From: Pseudo-nitzschia pungens
Lineage: Eukaryota; Bacillariophyta; Bacillariophyceae; Bacillariales; Bacillariaceae
NCBI GenBank assembly: GCA_037355855.1
Contig: CM074759.1
Span: 434,001-498,000, forward strand
Direction of reading: 5' to 3'
Length of the DNA stretch: 64,000 nt
How positions within the stretch are numbered: position 1 is the stretch's first letter; each line of letters begins with the position of its first letter. The position numbers and the translations under genes were made by a program. The notes beneath the pieces are model-generated. The model was not told where the DNA came from. It searched no databases and worked only from the letters and a program-made list of their open reading frames with translations. Positions 32,733 to 44,127 of the stretch are shown here, piece after piece.

Positions 32733-33463
32733 AAACTAGGACGTACATCCGTTGACACTCCTGCAACTTTTAAGGATGCAATCGCTCCAGCTCTAGAGGT
32801 GCATAACACAAGGTGTCAGAGAGAGATACAAGTACCGTGCTGAGCATGATGTGTTCTTGTTCTTTTGGTATTAGTAGTAAAAGGGAGAGAACATAGTAAC
32901 AGTATCTAAAAAGTGAGACTGAGCATCAAAACTATCTGTTCCATAAGGTTTACCAAATGACTGGTTCATATCTACTATTGCTAAGCCATGTTGGTGTAGT
33001 ACTTGATCCTACATGCTAACCAAGACTCCTCCTCGCACTATCATCATAGTAATTGCTGCAGCATTCGATGTAGCTTGCGCTGTAGCCATATCCATAATAA
33101 TAGTACTAGTAGCTGCTCCATGCTTTGCTACTATTCCAGCAGCAACTCAAAGCATAATTAATACCATACAATTGAGATGATATATTACTACCGTATCACC
33201 AAAAGAAGCAAACACAATCTGAAGTGAACCTCTGAATTAAGAATGAATGAGTAACAAATACAATCTATTGCAACTCTGTTGTTCAACAAAACCATAAACT
33301 TATGAACTGCTGCACTCTCAGTTACTACCATTACTGCAAGAATATCAGCGGTACTATGTAAAACCAAAGGATTAGAAGAGACTGCTGACAATGAGGTCCT
33401 TTGCAATGCGATTTTTCCCTATCTTCTGAGTATTTCAAGGCAGATAAGATACTGACATGGTCG

Positions 33464-33511
33464 CGCTACTATTACTACTATTACTAGTTGTGGTACTAGT
33501 TTACTAGTAGT
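33464..33511. repeat. ACT/AGT trinucleotide array
   Basis: Tandem ATTACT and TACTAG words in a gene-free stretch. It is the same family as the other TAG/CTA arrays. Confidence 0.7.
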
Positions 33512-34983
33512 GGCATTTAGATACTCCCACAAATATGTACACTATTGGTGGCATGATCCCCCCACTACTATTACGTGTGCAGAGGAACAATTGTGACGGA
33601 ACAATTTCTTTTTCAAGCCACAGTACTACGGTACTAGTGTTCTGTAGATAGTGATTCTTCTGGGATGCATACGAGTACATGTACGGTAGATAGAGATAAA
33701 TTATTACTACTATTATTCATTTTTCCGCATCTCAGTTCCGAAATCAACAAGACAGCATTTTCTTGCAAACGACGATAAGTCAAAACATAGTTACTAGTAG
33801 TAAGGTTACTGTTAGTAGTGGTGCGAAGTAACCTTACGTAATCGTGCGTTGCATTGTGAAGTTTTTATTCATGCGTTTCTTTCCAAAAAAATGTGAAGAA
33901 ACGAATTTGCTGACGCATCCGGCTTCGGAACTTCTCGCTCCTTGAAAGTTTGGCTTACGTAATGCAATAACGGTGGTCTTAGTGCCTTGACAACGTTTCA
34001 CAACGAAGAAAAAGAACTATCGTAACCTTACCGTAAGATTACCAGGTAATTAAATCTTACCGTACCGGTATTGTGTTGTTGTCCTAGATGAAATTCTATT
34101 CGGTGGAGAATAGAATACGGTACGGTAGAATGAAGAAGCAACTGAGAAATCTGGGGCCTAAGTTTGTCGTTCAGTCGTTTACACTTTTGTACGCAAGGTG
34201 CAGGAATCTTGCGGTACATCACGGGGACGTCCTGTATCATCGCTCTCCCTTCCATCCAACTTGAAACTCGTACGAGAGTGATGACCGAATACTGGTAATA
34301 CTCGTAAGATTACTTGTAGAATATGAACGTAAAAACTGTACGCGCAATGTTCAAAATACCGTACGTAAATTTTAGTACTGTTATGAAAAAGACTCTAAAG
34401 GTGGGATGTTGAAATGTGAAGTCCAACAGTCTAATCAGCATTGGATCCAAAAAAAAATTATGTGCCCCGGCCCCTTGAGCTGACGGCTCTCTCTGGCTGC
34501 GAACGAAAACAGGCGAGCATCAATCCGCGCGTCCGTTGCGTCGGGGGTCTTGCTTAGGTATTGATTATGTACCGTACAGGTAAGTTAAGGTTACCAGTGT
34601 TTGTCGTACACCATCAAAATCTTTTACCACATCGTGATTAGATTGCTTACGTGCGCATACCGTACGGTACGGATTGTTCGTGTTCCTTCCAAGAAAGATC
34701 ATATCTTTGTCATCAGTCATGCACAGAAATTGATTGTAATTCCATTGAAGGTCCACGGAGAAGTGAACAATACATCCGAGCTTACATTGGATACAAGCAA
34801 AAGCTAGCTGTTTGAAGGGACAGGAGAATGAATTGACGATAATTCGTTACTTGAAAGACGATAGAAAGGTTGAATCTTGAACTGAATCCAAACGAAAGAA
34901 AGCAATCGAAAAAATTAAATTTCAAACCACCGATCGTACCTTATTCAGTTCCGTTGCCGCCCGTCAAGATCACTTTACGTAAA

Positions 34984-37549
34984 ATGGAAGAGCATGAGAA
35001 AAATGATAATAAGGAGAAATTTAATCGGGTGCAACAGACATCGTCTTCGGGTGCAAATGATTTAATGTCTTCCGCCGACGCGGGGAAACGTGATGAAAAG
35101 AGTAGCACCGTAAACGAACGTCTAACAGCAACCATGATGCAAGTAGAGTCCTCCACGAAACGCTCTCTTTACGAAGTCGACCGTCCTCATCTCAAAAACA
35201 GATCACAGTCAATCGAAGAGCAAAAAAGCTCTTCGACTGATATTGCTGGTGTAACGAATGCTACAAATGGAAATCCCGAGATCTCAAGCAAGAGGTTGAA
35301 GACGGGGATTTCTGATGATAATAATTTTCCAAAAACACCCGCGACTACGCCGATTTCTGACGATGTCGAAAATGGGGAAAGCAAGTATAATAATGCGATT
35401 CAACTACCCCCCACCCCTCCACCATCCGCTGCATCTACTGCCACCAACGCTTCTTCTGTGGCTCATTCTGAGACAGCGTTCGCATCAGTTGGATCCGCAT
35501 CCGCAGCAAAAAGTCCACACCTTGAAGCACCCCGTCCGTCGGGTGGTAGTGGCTGGACTGATGATGATGCCTATGAAAGCATGCCAAAAACTCCGGTAGC
35601 TCCCCCACAAATGTCATCGTCCAGAGCCGCCATACGACAAAACGCTATGTCTCCACTTCCTGGTATTGGCAGTTTCTATCTTCCGGACGTTCCACCGGCA
35701 CCACCAACAACGCCAGCACCAAAATTAAGCAGCAGCGGATATCGTGATTTGGGATTAGCAACTCCATTGCCATTTTCGGCTGGCTTTGTTCAGAACGCAA
35801 ACCAGCTAGAGCTACAGCAACGGCAATACCAACAAAGACAAAAGGAACTTCAACATGAAGTTCAAGAGGGCGCTGTGACCCCTGCCCCCAACAGAGATCA
35901 GCCTAAGACTGAGGCAACAGCGTCAACGAAACCGAAATCATCATCCATCTCGGATGATTTTTCTGAATGGGCCGTGGGAGATCGATATCAACTCTGCCGT
36001 ATGCTTGGGCGAGGTTCATATGGTGAGGTTGCACAAGCGATTGATAAGTACCAAGGCAAAAATGTGGCCATCAAACGAATCGTTGGCCCTTTCGATCAAG
36101 AAGTCGACGCCGTGCGATTATTTCGAGAAATCCATATCTTAAGGAGATTGAGGACCCTGGGAGAGAACGATTGTATTGTTCCCTTGCTAGATGTTGTTCA
36201 GCCACCGACAGATGATCTAAATGACTTTCATGATTTATATCTTGTGTTTGATTACGTCGATACGGACTTGTACAAACTGATCATGTCCCCACAATACTTG
36301 ACGACAGAGCACATACAAACATTTTTGTATCAGATGCTGATTGGCCTCAAATATATTCACAGCGGCAATGTCATCCATCGTGATTTGAAACCAGCCAACA
36401 TTCTGTTGAACGAAGATTGTTCGTTGAAGGTACGTAGACACGCACGGTGAAAGCGCTGTCAAATATTGAAAAGTTTCTAATCGTCGCTCACATCTTAACT
36501 CCCAACAAACCAAATATCGAAAATAGATCTGTGACTTCGGGTTGGCCCGCATTGTAGACGAAATATCAGTAGCCCGTTCTTCTTCCGCGCCCTCCTCAAG
36601 CGCCGGACAGAGCATCAATGCTAACGGTCCCAATCCAGCAGCAGGAATTGGGACAAGAATGAGAGCAGCCAAAATGTCAGCGGGCAGATCATGTTCCATA
36701 AGCGAACAATCCTTCTCGTATGACGACAATGAAGGAGGATCTACTCCATCGGTAAGTGTGAAAGAATAGCAATATGGAAAGACATTTAAACAAAGCTTCG
36801 GAATAGTTCTCGTCGTTTGACAGAGATAATCAACTAACGGTAGTACTGTTTGCTGTCAGAAAATGCCACTTACGAGACAGCTGACAAAACATGTTGTAAC
36901 CAGGTGGTACCGAGCACCGGAATTGATCCTGATTCAACCATATACAACGGCCGTCGACGTTTGGAGTCTAGGGTGCATCTTTGCTGAATTATTGAGCATG
37001 CAAGAGGGAAGCGTCCCTGGTTACCAAGATCGGACACCGCTGTTTCCCGGTGGTGCCTGTTATCCACTTTCTGGTGACACGGACAATGCGGAACGACTCG
37101 ATCAGTTAAACGTAATCTTCAACGTCATTGGAACTCCTTCAGCTGAAGATATCGCCACACTCGGGAAAGCAAATGAATACATCAAAACGTTGAAACCCAT
37201 CAAACCAAGAAACCTGAAGGACATCTACCCCGCAGCTGATCCAAACGCTTTGGACTTGCTGAATAAAATGTTGAAGTTTAATCCGAATGAAAGATGCACT
37301 GCAGAAGAAGCTCTGAATCATAACTTTTTAGCCGGAATTCGACGGGAAGAAATGGAAACGTCGGTCGGAAAACCCATGGAGAGCCCTGCGTTTTTAAACG
37401 AACAGGAAATCGATATTAATACCTTGAAAAAAAAGGCATACGACGAAGTTCTGTGGTTTCGAGATAATCAAAATTTTACGAAGCTTCCACAGCAGACGAT
37501 GCAGACGCCAACATCAACACAAACTACTGACCAAGCAGATTTAGGATGA
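34984..37549 (+). CDS. Atypical MAP kinase with TKH activation motif (3 exons)
   Basis: Exons 34984-36429, 36527-36751 and 36860-37549 give 786 aa; both introns are GT-AG and phase 0. The first ATG is used because the longer frame begins with TTG. A disordered Ser/Pro-rich N-terminus of about 330 residues precedes a CMGC kinase domain: GRGSYGEV at 342, catalytic K364 (VAIKR), HRDLKPAN with Asp467, DFG at 485-487, VTRWYRAPE, and the MAPK-type insert DRTPLFPGGACYPLSGDT. The dual-phosphorylation site TxY is replaced by T566-K567-H568 (QLTKHVVTRWYRAPEL). This resembles Plasmodium map-2 (TSH), so it belongs to an atypical MAPK group. A Ser/Gly/Ala-rich insertion of about 50 residues lies between DFG and TKH. 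The catalytic residues are intact, so it should be an active kinase. Confidence 0.9.
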
Positions 37550-39744
37550 CAAGCTGCAGATGCACAAGTACTCACGTATCACATATGCTTTTTTCAACTC
37601 AGTGTGCGTTATGCTTTCTTAACAGCTTTTGCGGCGGAGGAGGCTTTCTGTATTGCGACAGGTGATTCCGTGCATGAATCGCTTGCGATGCCAACGATAT
37701 CAGACGGACATGACAATATTGCCTGTGCTGATCCTTCCTAAAACATATGTGTTTTGTATTTTTTGCAGGAAGTATCAGATGCCATCCTCCTAGGAATTTT
37801 GGATTGGACTGGTGAAGAAAGACCTTTCACTTATTCTATACCACAATATTTCCACATCAAGAGGGAAAAAAAAGCCACCAGCATCCAATTAGTGATCATC
37901 AGGTAGAATCGCAAACCGCTTATATTTCACCCCTTCCTGCTTGTCGATGTTAAATTATGATATTTTGAGATGGTCCAGCGAAACATTTGATGTTTTTCAT
38001 ATGGTTCAGCGAAACAAGAATTGGGCTGTACGAAAGTACTTATCGACCTGCCGCTACATTGGTGTATTGAGAAGGGAGGGAAGGTTGTCTATCGAACACA
38101 TTCCACGCATACGAAGGGATATGCTGGTATGTCGAGCATTTTCCGTTGCGTCAGAATGCAATGAATCATGATTAAGAGGCAAGGAGATTCCTACGGTTAT
38201 CAATTTGATTACATCTGATTCTTGGTGAGGCCTCCGTTGATGCTAACATTTCAATGATATAGAAACATTACATCGATTGCTATTATTTGTGCTGTATCGA
38301 TGTGATGTGAAGGCATTGTGTCCTAATGGATGATGTCTGTGCATTGAAGCAACGTGAATTTTTAGAACCACAAACTCTCTTTAGGTCAACCTGAAAGTTC
38401 GTAAGTCTGCCTACTACTACCAATTACTCAAGAACAACCAAGCGCAATTTGAATAAGTTAAAAGGAGAATTGTATTGGTTCACACTTCTTCATACGTAAC
38501 TAGTAGATCCCAAATACTACTGCGTATTAGTACTGTAAATATATTGGAATCACGTTCGCTGCAACAAGCTAGCATCATCTTGTCTTGGAACTTTTTGTGA
38601 TATGATCTTATTACAGAGGATCATGTACTGCTGCTGCTGTATGATACTACTGCTCGATAGAGGACTTCTTCAACTCTTGCATCACGGCAACAACGTCTAC
38701 TACCAGCATCTCAAAAAATATTCCTTGCGCCTTCTATCAGCAATAACAAATTGGCACATACTACTAGTAATCTTAATTGTACTTCTGACTCTTTCTTCTA
38801 GTAGAGCCACCAAGGTATGTGTTACAAATTAGTACTACTAGTACTACTGCTACGTAGTATTATTTTTCTGTTACTTTGGTGCAAGTTCCAAGTATTGTTC
38901 AAAATTGCGCATTACGAATTAAGGTTACCCAGGAATTACGGGTAAGGTTTACCTGCTTGATAACTCCAAAACCTGTACCGTAATGTTACGTAAGGCTTAC
39001 CCTTCAACCTTTTTCAAGGCAAATCATTTTTTCATTATGTTGAATGTTCAATCAGTAAGGATAAAATTTCATTTACTGTACTAAGTGTACGAAGTATTTT
39101 GTTGGGCTAGTAATCTTACTCCACGTGGAGTCAAGTACATTATTCATTTCTGCTACGTACAAGTACCATTAAAATTGATGACAGCTGGTGTCTGTTGGAT
39201 TGTTTACTGACTAAGGTTCCAAAAGCCCTCAAACAGCAAGTAATGCGAACGAAGACTCATAAAAAAAATTCAACATACCGGTAAGGTTAAGGTTACTTAC
39301 CTTTAAACCTTACCTCTATTCAAAATACTCGTACGAGTACAACAATTCTTACTGGAAATGGCTAATTACGTAAGTAGTGACTACATACTCGTAGTTTTTT
39401 TCCGTTGGGTGAACTTCAGCCGTCGCCCCTGGCCAATCAAAATGAGTTCCGGTCAAACATTGAACATCCATCCTAATACATTACCGAGCGTGTCAATCGG
39501 ATGTTAGATACGAGCTCTCCGCAACGGTAACCTTACCGTAACCTCACGTACTACTGATACGTTTTTGTTTCTGTCGCTTCATTTTCTACCGAAAAAACAT
39601 CAAAATCTCTGAATGGAATGAATCAATCAATCCAATCTTTTGGAATCAATGAACACATGGAGAAAAAATAATATGGGCATCAAGTTGTGCAACTGCGGTA
39701 TGGAATGGACGGGGACCCAAGAAGAGATGAAGTAATTTGAAATC
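37550..39744. other. 2.2-kb gene-free interval
   Basis: No gene is supported. The right half (about 38920-39550) is rich in GTAAGGTTAC/GGTAACCTTACC words; one cluster at 39281-39315 has them head to tail. TAG/CTA arrays occur near 38831-38857. The last part is the 5' flank of the zeta-family kinase gene. Confidence 0.55.
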
Positions 39745-41604
39745 ATGACGAGCCTTCTGCGACATGCAATTTGTTGTAGCGTTAAAAACTGCGATGAGAA
39801 AAGCTGTGATGTAGAACGAGTGCAATCCTTTGCCTCCTTTTGTGTGTCGGTTCTTGTTGACCACACATCTTTGGTGCATTGTTCCCATCCCGTTATACAT
39901 GGCGTTCCGTCAGCATGTGACAAGAGGGACAATGTTCGAGGAGAGTCCGTTCATGGACATGAGCATGAACTCGAACATGGAGATAAGAAGGACGAATTCC
40001 ATCAGATCATGTGTTCCGCGATCCGGGAAGTTGCCAGTGCCTACATCAACGGGGAGCCTCTGGACCATCATATAGAAATACTTTTCAGGGAATTAACGAG
40101 AGGAAGAGGGAGAGGGAGAGATTTGAGTGTCGAAAGTAACCCTACGGGAGTTCCAAATTCACCTACTTCATTTCAAAGAAGAGATCTCCAAATCTTTCAA
40201 AAGAACCTTGTGGGTTGTCTAGAGAATACCCTCTTGCATGAATATCTTTCCACCGATTGGAATCGCATCGAGGATTTTATTTGGGTCAACAAGAAACAAA
40301 GACATTTTATCGGGAAAAACGATATATCGAACAAAGATTGTATCCTCAATATCAAATACAGTCGCGATGATTCCGGTAATTGCAAAAATGTGAACTGTTT
40401 TTCATGGTCGAGATGCAACTGGGAAACGACCAGAAAGGCTTACTTTCAAAAGGCAATGCAGAGAGATCTTTCATTCGTTCGGATAAGTTCGACTATAGCC
40501 TCCTTGGAACGACAAGGGAATGGTTTTAACATCGGTAGTAACGGCAGCAGTATGAAGGATCCCTCCAAGTTCTCGCATTGGCGCTGCCCCACCGTCTACT
40601 TTTTAGGAGGAGGGATGGGAGCGGGAAAGTCATCCGTGATTTCCTATCTCAAGGCAACCGACGACGAAATGTTCCAAAACAATCCAGTAGTGGTAGAGGC
40701 TGATGCCTTCAAGCATTCCGATCCTATCTTTCACGCGTTGAACGCTTTGTTCGAAAAGAAAGGGGCCGCTACGAGAGTCAACGGCGGGAGCAACAACTGC
40801 TCCTGCAACGGAAAGGATGATAGGGTTTCCCAATTGGTGCATGACCATTCCACGAAAGCAGCGAATCAGCAACTCGTCGTGGCACTAGCTAACCAACGCG
40901 ATGTTGTGGTGGACGGGACTATGACATGGATGCCTTATGTCCGGCAGACCATTGCCATGGTTCGGGATGTCCACAAACACCGTTATCTACTAGGGCCGGG
41001 ATATTCCAAAGACAATGAGCAGTACTGGGAACGAGCCGAGCCCATGGATGAGGACCTTCTGCTGTTGCCCTACCGGGTCGAAATGGTGGGAGTGACGGTA
41101 GATGCTGAGCATGCTGTCTCTCGTGGCATCCGAAGAGCCATCATCACGGGACGTGCTGTTCCAGTTAGGGGGCAGCTTCGCTCGCATCGGTTGTATAGCG
41201 AACACTTCCCGACCTACGCAGCTGGAAAAGACATCGACAAGAACGGGAATCAAAACATGTCCCTTCGTGGTAGAAGAAGGGTTCTTTTCGATCGAATCCG
41301 TCTTTTTGACACCACAAACAGGTTGGAAGAAGCTCACAATGATACGACTCATGCCAGTCCGGCAAAATCGAATCCGTTGTGTCGACCGCCACCCCGGTGC
41401 ATTGCGTGGAGAGATTCCCCAGATCAGCCACTTTCTTTTATCCCAGACGCCTATGAGGAATTTTTGAATAAGAAGTACATCAATGATGTGGCAACTGGTG
41501 TTGCCGACTTGTACAAGGAAAACGGAAAAAGCAATGTTCACATGGACAATGCTACAATCCATCAAAAGGTTCTAATGGGATGGATTGGCCATAGAGATTC
41601 CTAG
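39745..41604 (+). CDS. Zeta-family P-loop kinase domain protein, unknown substrate
   Basis: This 619-aa single-exon protein starts at an ATG. The first about 280 residues are unrecognised, with a basic patch (RGRGRGRD). From about residue 285 there is a zeta-type P-loop NTPase: G-G-M-G-A-G-K-S-S (Walker A), VEADAFKHSDP (acidic switch motif), VVVDGTMTWM, and an arginine-rich RGIRRAIITGRAVP block. The zeta fold phosphorylates small molecules (UDP-sugars in bacterial antitoxin-paired members); plant and algal relatives exist without a toxin role. There is no antitoxin-like partner gene next to it, so it should be read as a housekeeping-type eukaryotic kinase. The substrate is unknown. It converges with 42244-44127. 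Confidence 0.75.
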   Translation: MTSLLRHAICCSVKNCDEKSCDVERVQSFASFCVSVLVDHTSLVHCSHPVIHGVPSACDKRDNVRGESVHGHEHELEHGDKKDEFHQIMCSAIREVASAYINGEPLDHHIEILFRELTRGRGRGRDLSVESNPTGVPNSPTSFQRRDLQIFQKNLVGCLENTLLHEYLSTDWNRIEDFIWVNKKQRHFIGKNDISNKDCILNIKYSRDDSGNCKNVNCFSWSRCNWETTRKAYFQKAMQRDLSFVRISSTIASLERQGNGFNIGSNGSSMKDPSKFSHWRCPTVYFLGGGMGAGKSSVISYLKATDDEMFQNNPVVVEADAFKHSDPIFHALNALFEKKGAATRVNGGSNNCSCNGKDDRVSQLVHDHSTKAANQQLVVALANQRDVVVDGTMTWMPYVRQTIAMVRDVHKHRYLLGPGYSKDNEQYWERAEPMDEDLLLLPYRVEMVGVTVDAEHAVSRGIRRAIITGRAVPVRGQLRSHRLYSEHFPTYAAGKDIDKNGNQNMSLRGRRRVLFDRIRLFDTTNRLEEAHNDTTHASPAKSNPLCRPPPRCIAWRDSPDQPLSFIPDAYEEFLNKKYINDVATGVADLYKENGKSNVHMDNATIHQKVLMGWIGHRDS

Positions 41605-42243
41605 AGACAAACATTTTGTGACTACTCAACGTGTTTCCCAGGAATCTTGGGAAAGCCTCGAATTTGAGGTAAAATGTTTTTTGTCCAGGCTAAGCTTGGG
41701 TGATTTTATAGAATGGTGACTTTTGTGTTATTGAATAATAGGATAATTTTTGAAAACTCATTTGCGAATCCTTATCTTGTTAGGTTAAAAAGTATCTTTT
41801 CTTATCCCAATTTACTGCTTTTGAACTTTCGAACTCGAACCCTTCCCTTAATTTCCTTACCGTTAAACAGTGCTGTCGATGGGAATAGCGTAAAACGCAG
41901 AACGAAGAATTGAATTCATCACAATTAGTTTCAATTGCTGGCTGGAAACTAGATTAGGGATACCAGATGTGTTCAAGACTAGTTTCCGGCCTGTCAATGT
42001 GCGAGTGGCATCGAGAAAAACACACCTGTAACGTTTCTCAAGTGTCAATCATCCACACGCTTGTGTCCTTTCCATCACGTCGAGACCGCGAATTCGGAAA
42101 TGGCAAATGCACCGGCACTTCCATTCAATCGGCACAACCTGTTTTGCATACCAAAATCAAGTGTCTCTCCGCAATTCTAATCCCCGGAAATCAGACCGCC
42201 CGACGAGAGCAAAAAGCTGCCGTCGATTCATCTACCCTGTGAT

Positions 42244-44127
42244 TTAGTCGTTGAGTCCATCCATCTCGTTGCCCCGCGCATCCATTTCGTCGGTGGCGGC
42301 GGCGGCGGCGGTTTTGCTTCGAACCCAGGCCTTGGCAAAGTCCATGGATGCCTTTGCTTCGGGGAGTAGTCCCTGCACCATCGAAAACACGTGGCACATG
42401 TGTTTCCAGACCCCAACCGTAACGTCCGTGGGAGGACTGCTCGTGACTTTTCCGGTTTGGCGAGCCTTGTTAGCAATCTCGATCGTCATGTCATAGCACG
42501 CTTCGTGTTCGCTGACAATCAGGCACAGGGGCGGCAAACCCGTCATGTCGTGGGTCAGTGGGGAATAGTGACTTCGTCCATGAGCATTATAGACGACTCT
42601 GCTATTGCTGCTGCTGCCATCGGTGCCCTGCGCCCGCAGGTCATCTCCCATGGGCGGAATAAATTGGTCGAGGTACGGCAAACCAGCGTCCTGGATACCC
42701 TGCGTGACGACCCAGTCGTATTTGGAATTCTGGAGAAAGGACCCATGGGGAGGCTGCGGCTCGCGGTAATCGACGTACGGGGCAAAGAAGACCGATCCCG
42801 CTACCTTGGCACCGATGCGCTGGGTCAGGGAACAGAGGTCTCCCAGGATTGGCTCCAAGAACGAGGGATGCACCGGTTCGTTCGCCGATCGATCGCGCAG
42901 CAGCTGCAGGAGGCGAAGGGCCAGGGCACCTCCGGAAGAGATTCCCACAAAGACAATGTTTGTTGTTGTTGTTGTTGTCGTTGTTGTGCCAATGTTGTTG
43001 TTTTGGTCGCCGCCGCCGGCGCATTCTTGTTCCTGCAGCAACCGCCGGAGCAAATACCGGTATGCCCAAGCCACGTCCCACAAGCAGTCATCGATCATCG
43101 CTTCCGGAGCCAACCGATACTCGGGAATGAACACCGCGTCGGCGTTGCAGTCCTCCATGAATTCGTTGGCCGCCGCAAGGTTTCCCTCCGCATTGCCTCC
43201 CAGGTAGGCCCCACCATAGAACCAAAACAGGACGGTTCGAGTTCTTTTGTTGTTGTTGTTGTTGTCGTTGTCTTCGTTTTTGCTTTGCTTGCCTTGTCCA
43301 CGTCCGGGATTGGGATTGGTGACGTACACGCCTCTCACGCCCAGGTGTTCGCGCTGGGAGTCGGGAACGATCGACGCGATCTCTTCCTCCTCGCAAGCTC
43401 GGTCGTCGGAGACCCGTTCCAGTGTGTCATCCGGGGGCACGTCCCTCAAACTCACGACGTTCAGCTGGCTCAGGGCGAATCGTATCCGCGGAACGTCCAC
43501 GACAAAGAATTGGGACGGGTAACAGAGTGTCGAATAGGCCTTGTACTCGTTGCTGACAAAATCCTCGCAGGAGCCTTCGGCATTGTGGACGGGCTCGAGC
43601 GAGCGTGACCGGCGGTAGAATCGGTCGTCCTTGTAGCCTCCCATCCATCGGCACACGACGAGGGTGTGGACTGCGACGTAATAGTGCCAGGCCCAAAAGC
43701 AGAGCTTGCGCTTGACCAGGAGGGGGACGAATCGGTCCCAGGCATCCAGGGCGACCATGAGCCACCAAGAGACCAGCAGTTGGTCCGTCAGAGCTATTGA
43801 TCGCAGAATCCAGCGAGGAGTGGTCCACCGCGACGGCCAGTTCCAGTCGTTTTTCCGTTGGTCGAGCAGCTTTTGCAGCAACCCGTTGCCGTTTTCACGG
43901 GTGTCAATTTTGGTGAATTTCGAGTCCCCGGCCCCGCAGTCGTCGGTGGGAAACTTCTCAGCTGCGGTCGGATTCACGAACGGCGAGTGATTGTTGGGAT
44001 CGTCGCAGACCAGATAACTGTAGGACGATTTTCTTCGACTGCAAGGTGCGGTTTTCCCTGTCGTCGAATTGGATCCGGTCTCATCAGAATCTTTGGGAAT
44101 CGTCACTGTTACGACACGAGTCGACAT
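42244..44127 (-). CDS. Alpha/beta hydrolase, hormone-sensitive-lipase-like (alpha/beta hydrolase-3 fold)
   Basis: A 627-aa single-exon protein. An N-terminal part with hydrophobic stretches (about 105-165, LLVSWWLMVALDAWDRF and LCFWAWHYYVAV) suggests membrane association. The hydrolase domain has the oxyanion loop in the form F-W-F-Y-G-G-A-Y-L (normally HGGG/HGGAF; the His is replaced by Tyr), EYRLAPEA, the nucleophile elbow G-I-S-S-G-G (about 395), and a late H near W-K-H-M-C-H-V. The acidic residue is expected near SEHEACYDM. It should be an esterase or lipase-like enzyme, but the altered oxyanion His could change activity. Poly-Asn and poly-Thr inserts are microsatellite-encoded. A second, degenerate proximal region is unrecognised. 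Confidence 0.75.
   Translation of the reverse strand: MSTRVVTVTIPKDSDETGSNSTTGKTAPCSRRKSSYSYLVCDDPNNHSPFVNPTAAEKFPTDDCGAGDSKFTKIDTRENGNGLLQKLLDQRKNDWNWPSRWTTPRWILRSIALTDQLLVSWWLMVALDAWDRFVPLLVKRKLCFWAWHYYVAVHTLVVCRWMGGYKDDRFYRRSRSLEPVHNAEGSCEDFVSNEYKAYSTLCYPSQFFVVDVPRIRFALSQLNVVSLRDVPPDDTLERVSDDRACEEEEIASIVPDSQREHLGVRGVYVTNPNPGRGQGKQSKNEDNDNNNNNKRTRTVLFWFYGGAYLGGNAEGNLAAANEFMEDCNADAVFIPEYRLAPEAMIDDCLWDVAWAYRYLLRRLLQEQECAGGGDQNNNIGTTTTTTTTTNIVFVGISSGGALALRLLQLLRDRSANEPVHPSFLEPILGDLCSLTQRIGAKVAGSVFFAPYVDYREPQPPHGSFLQNSKYDWVVTQGIQDAGLPYLDQFIPPMGDDLRAQGTDGSSSNSRVVYNAHGRSHYSPLTHDMTGLPPLCLIVSEHEACYDMTIEIANKARQTGKVTSSPPTDVTVGVWKHMCHVFSMVQGLLPEAKASMDFAKAWVRSKTAAAAATDEMDARGNEMDGLND

Larger units (their letters stand above)
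32024..34983. other. 3-kb gene-poor interval with TAG/ACT arrays
   Basis: No supported gene. Two ATG-started minus frames (32161-32454 and 32476-32766) are short, repeat-derived and unconvincing. Trinucleotide arrays of TAG/CTA lie at 32706-32732 and 33464-33511. GTAAGGTTAC-type words cluster at 33800-33840 and 34020-34070. The last part is the promoter of the MAP kinase gene; a TTG-started extension of its frame reaches 34870. Confidence 0.55.

Noticed and set aside
32161..32766. Two ATG-started minus frames with hydrophobic stretches
   Set aside because: Short, no recognisable domain, placed inside an interval of TAG/CTA arrays; the hydrophobic residues are repeat-derived in the second.
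39745..41604. Bacterial-type toxin-antitoxin module suggested by the zeta fold
   Set aside because: No adjacent small antitoxin gene, the protein is a large eukaryotic single gene and plant relatives are not toxins.
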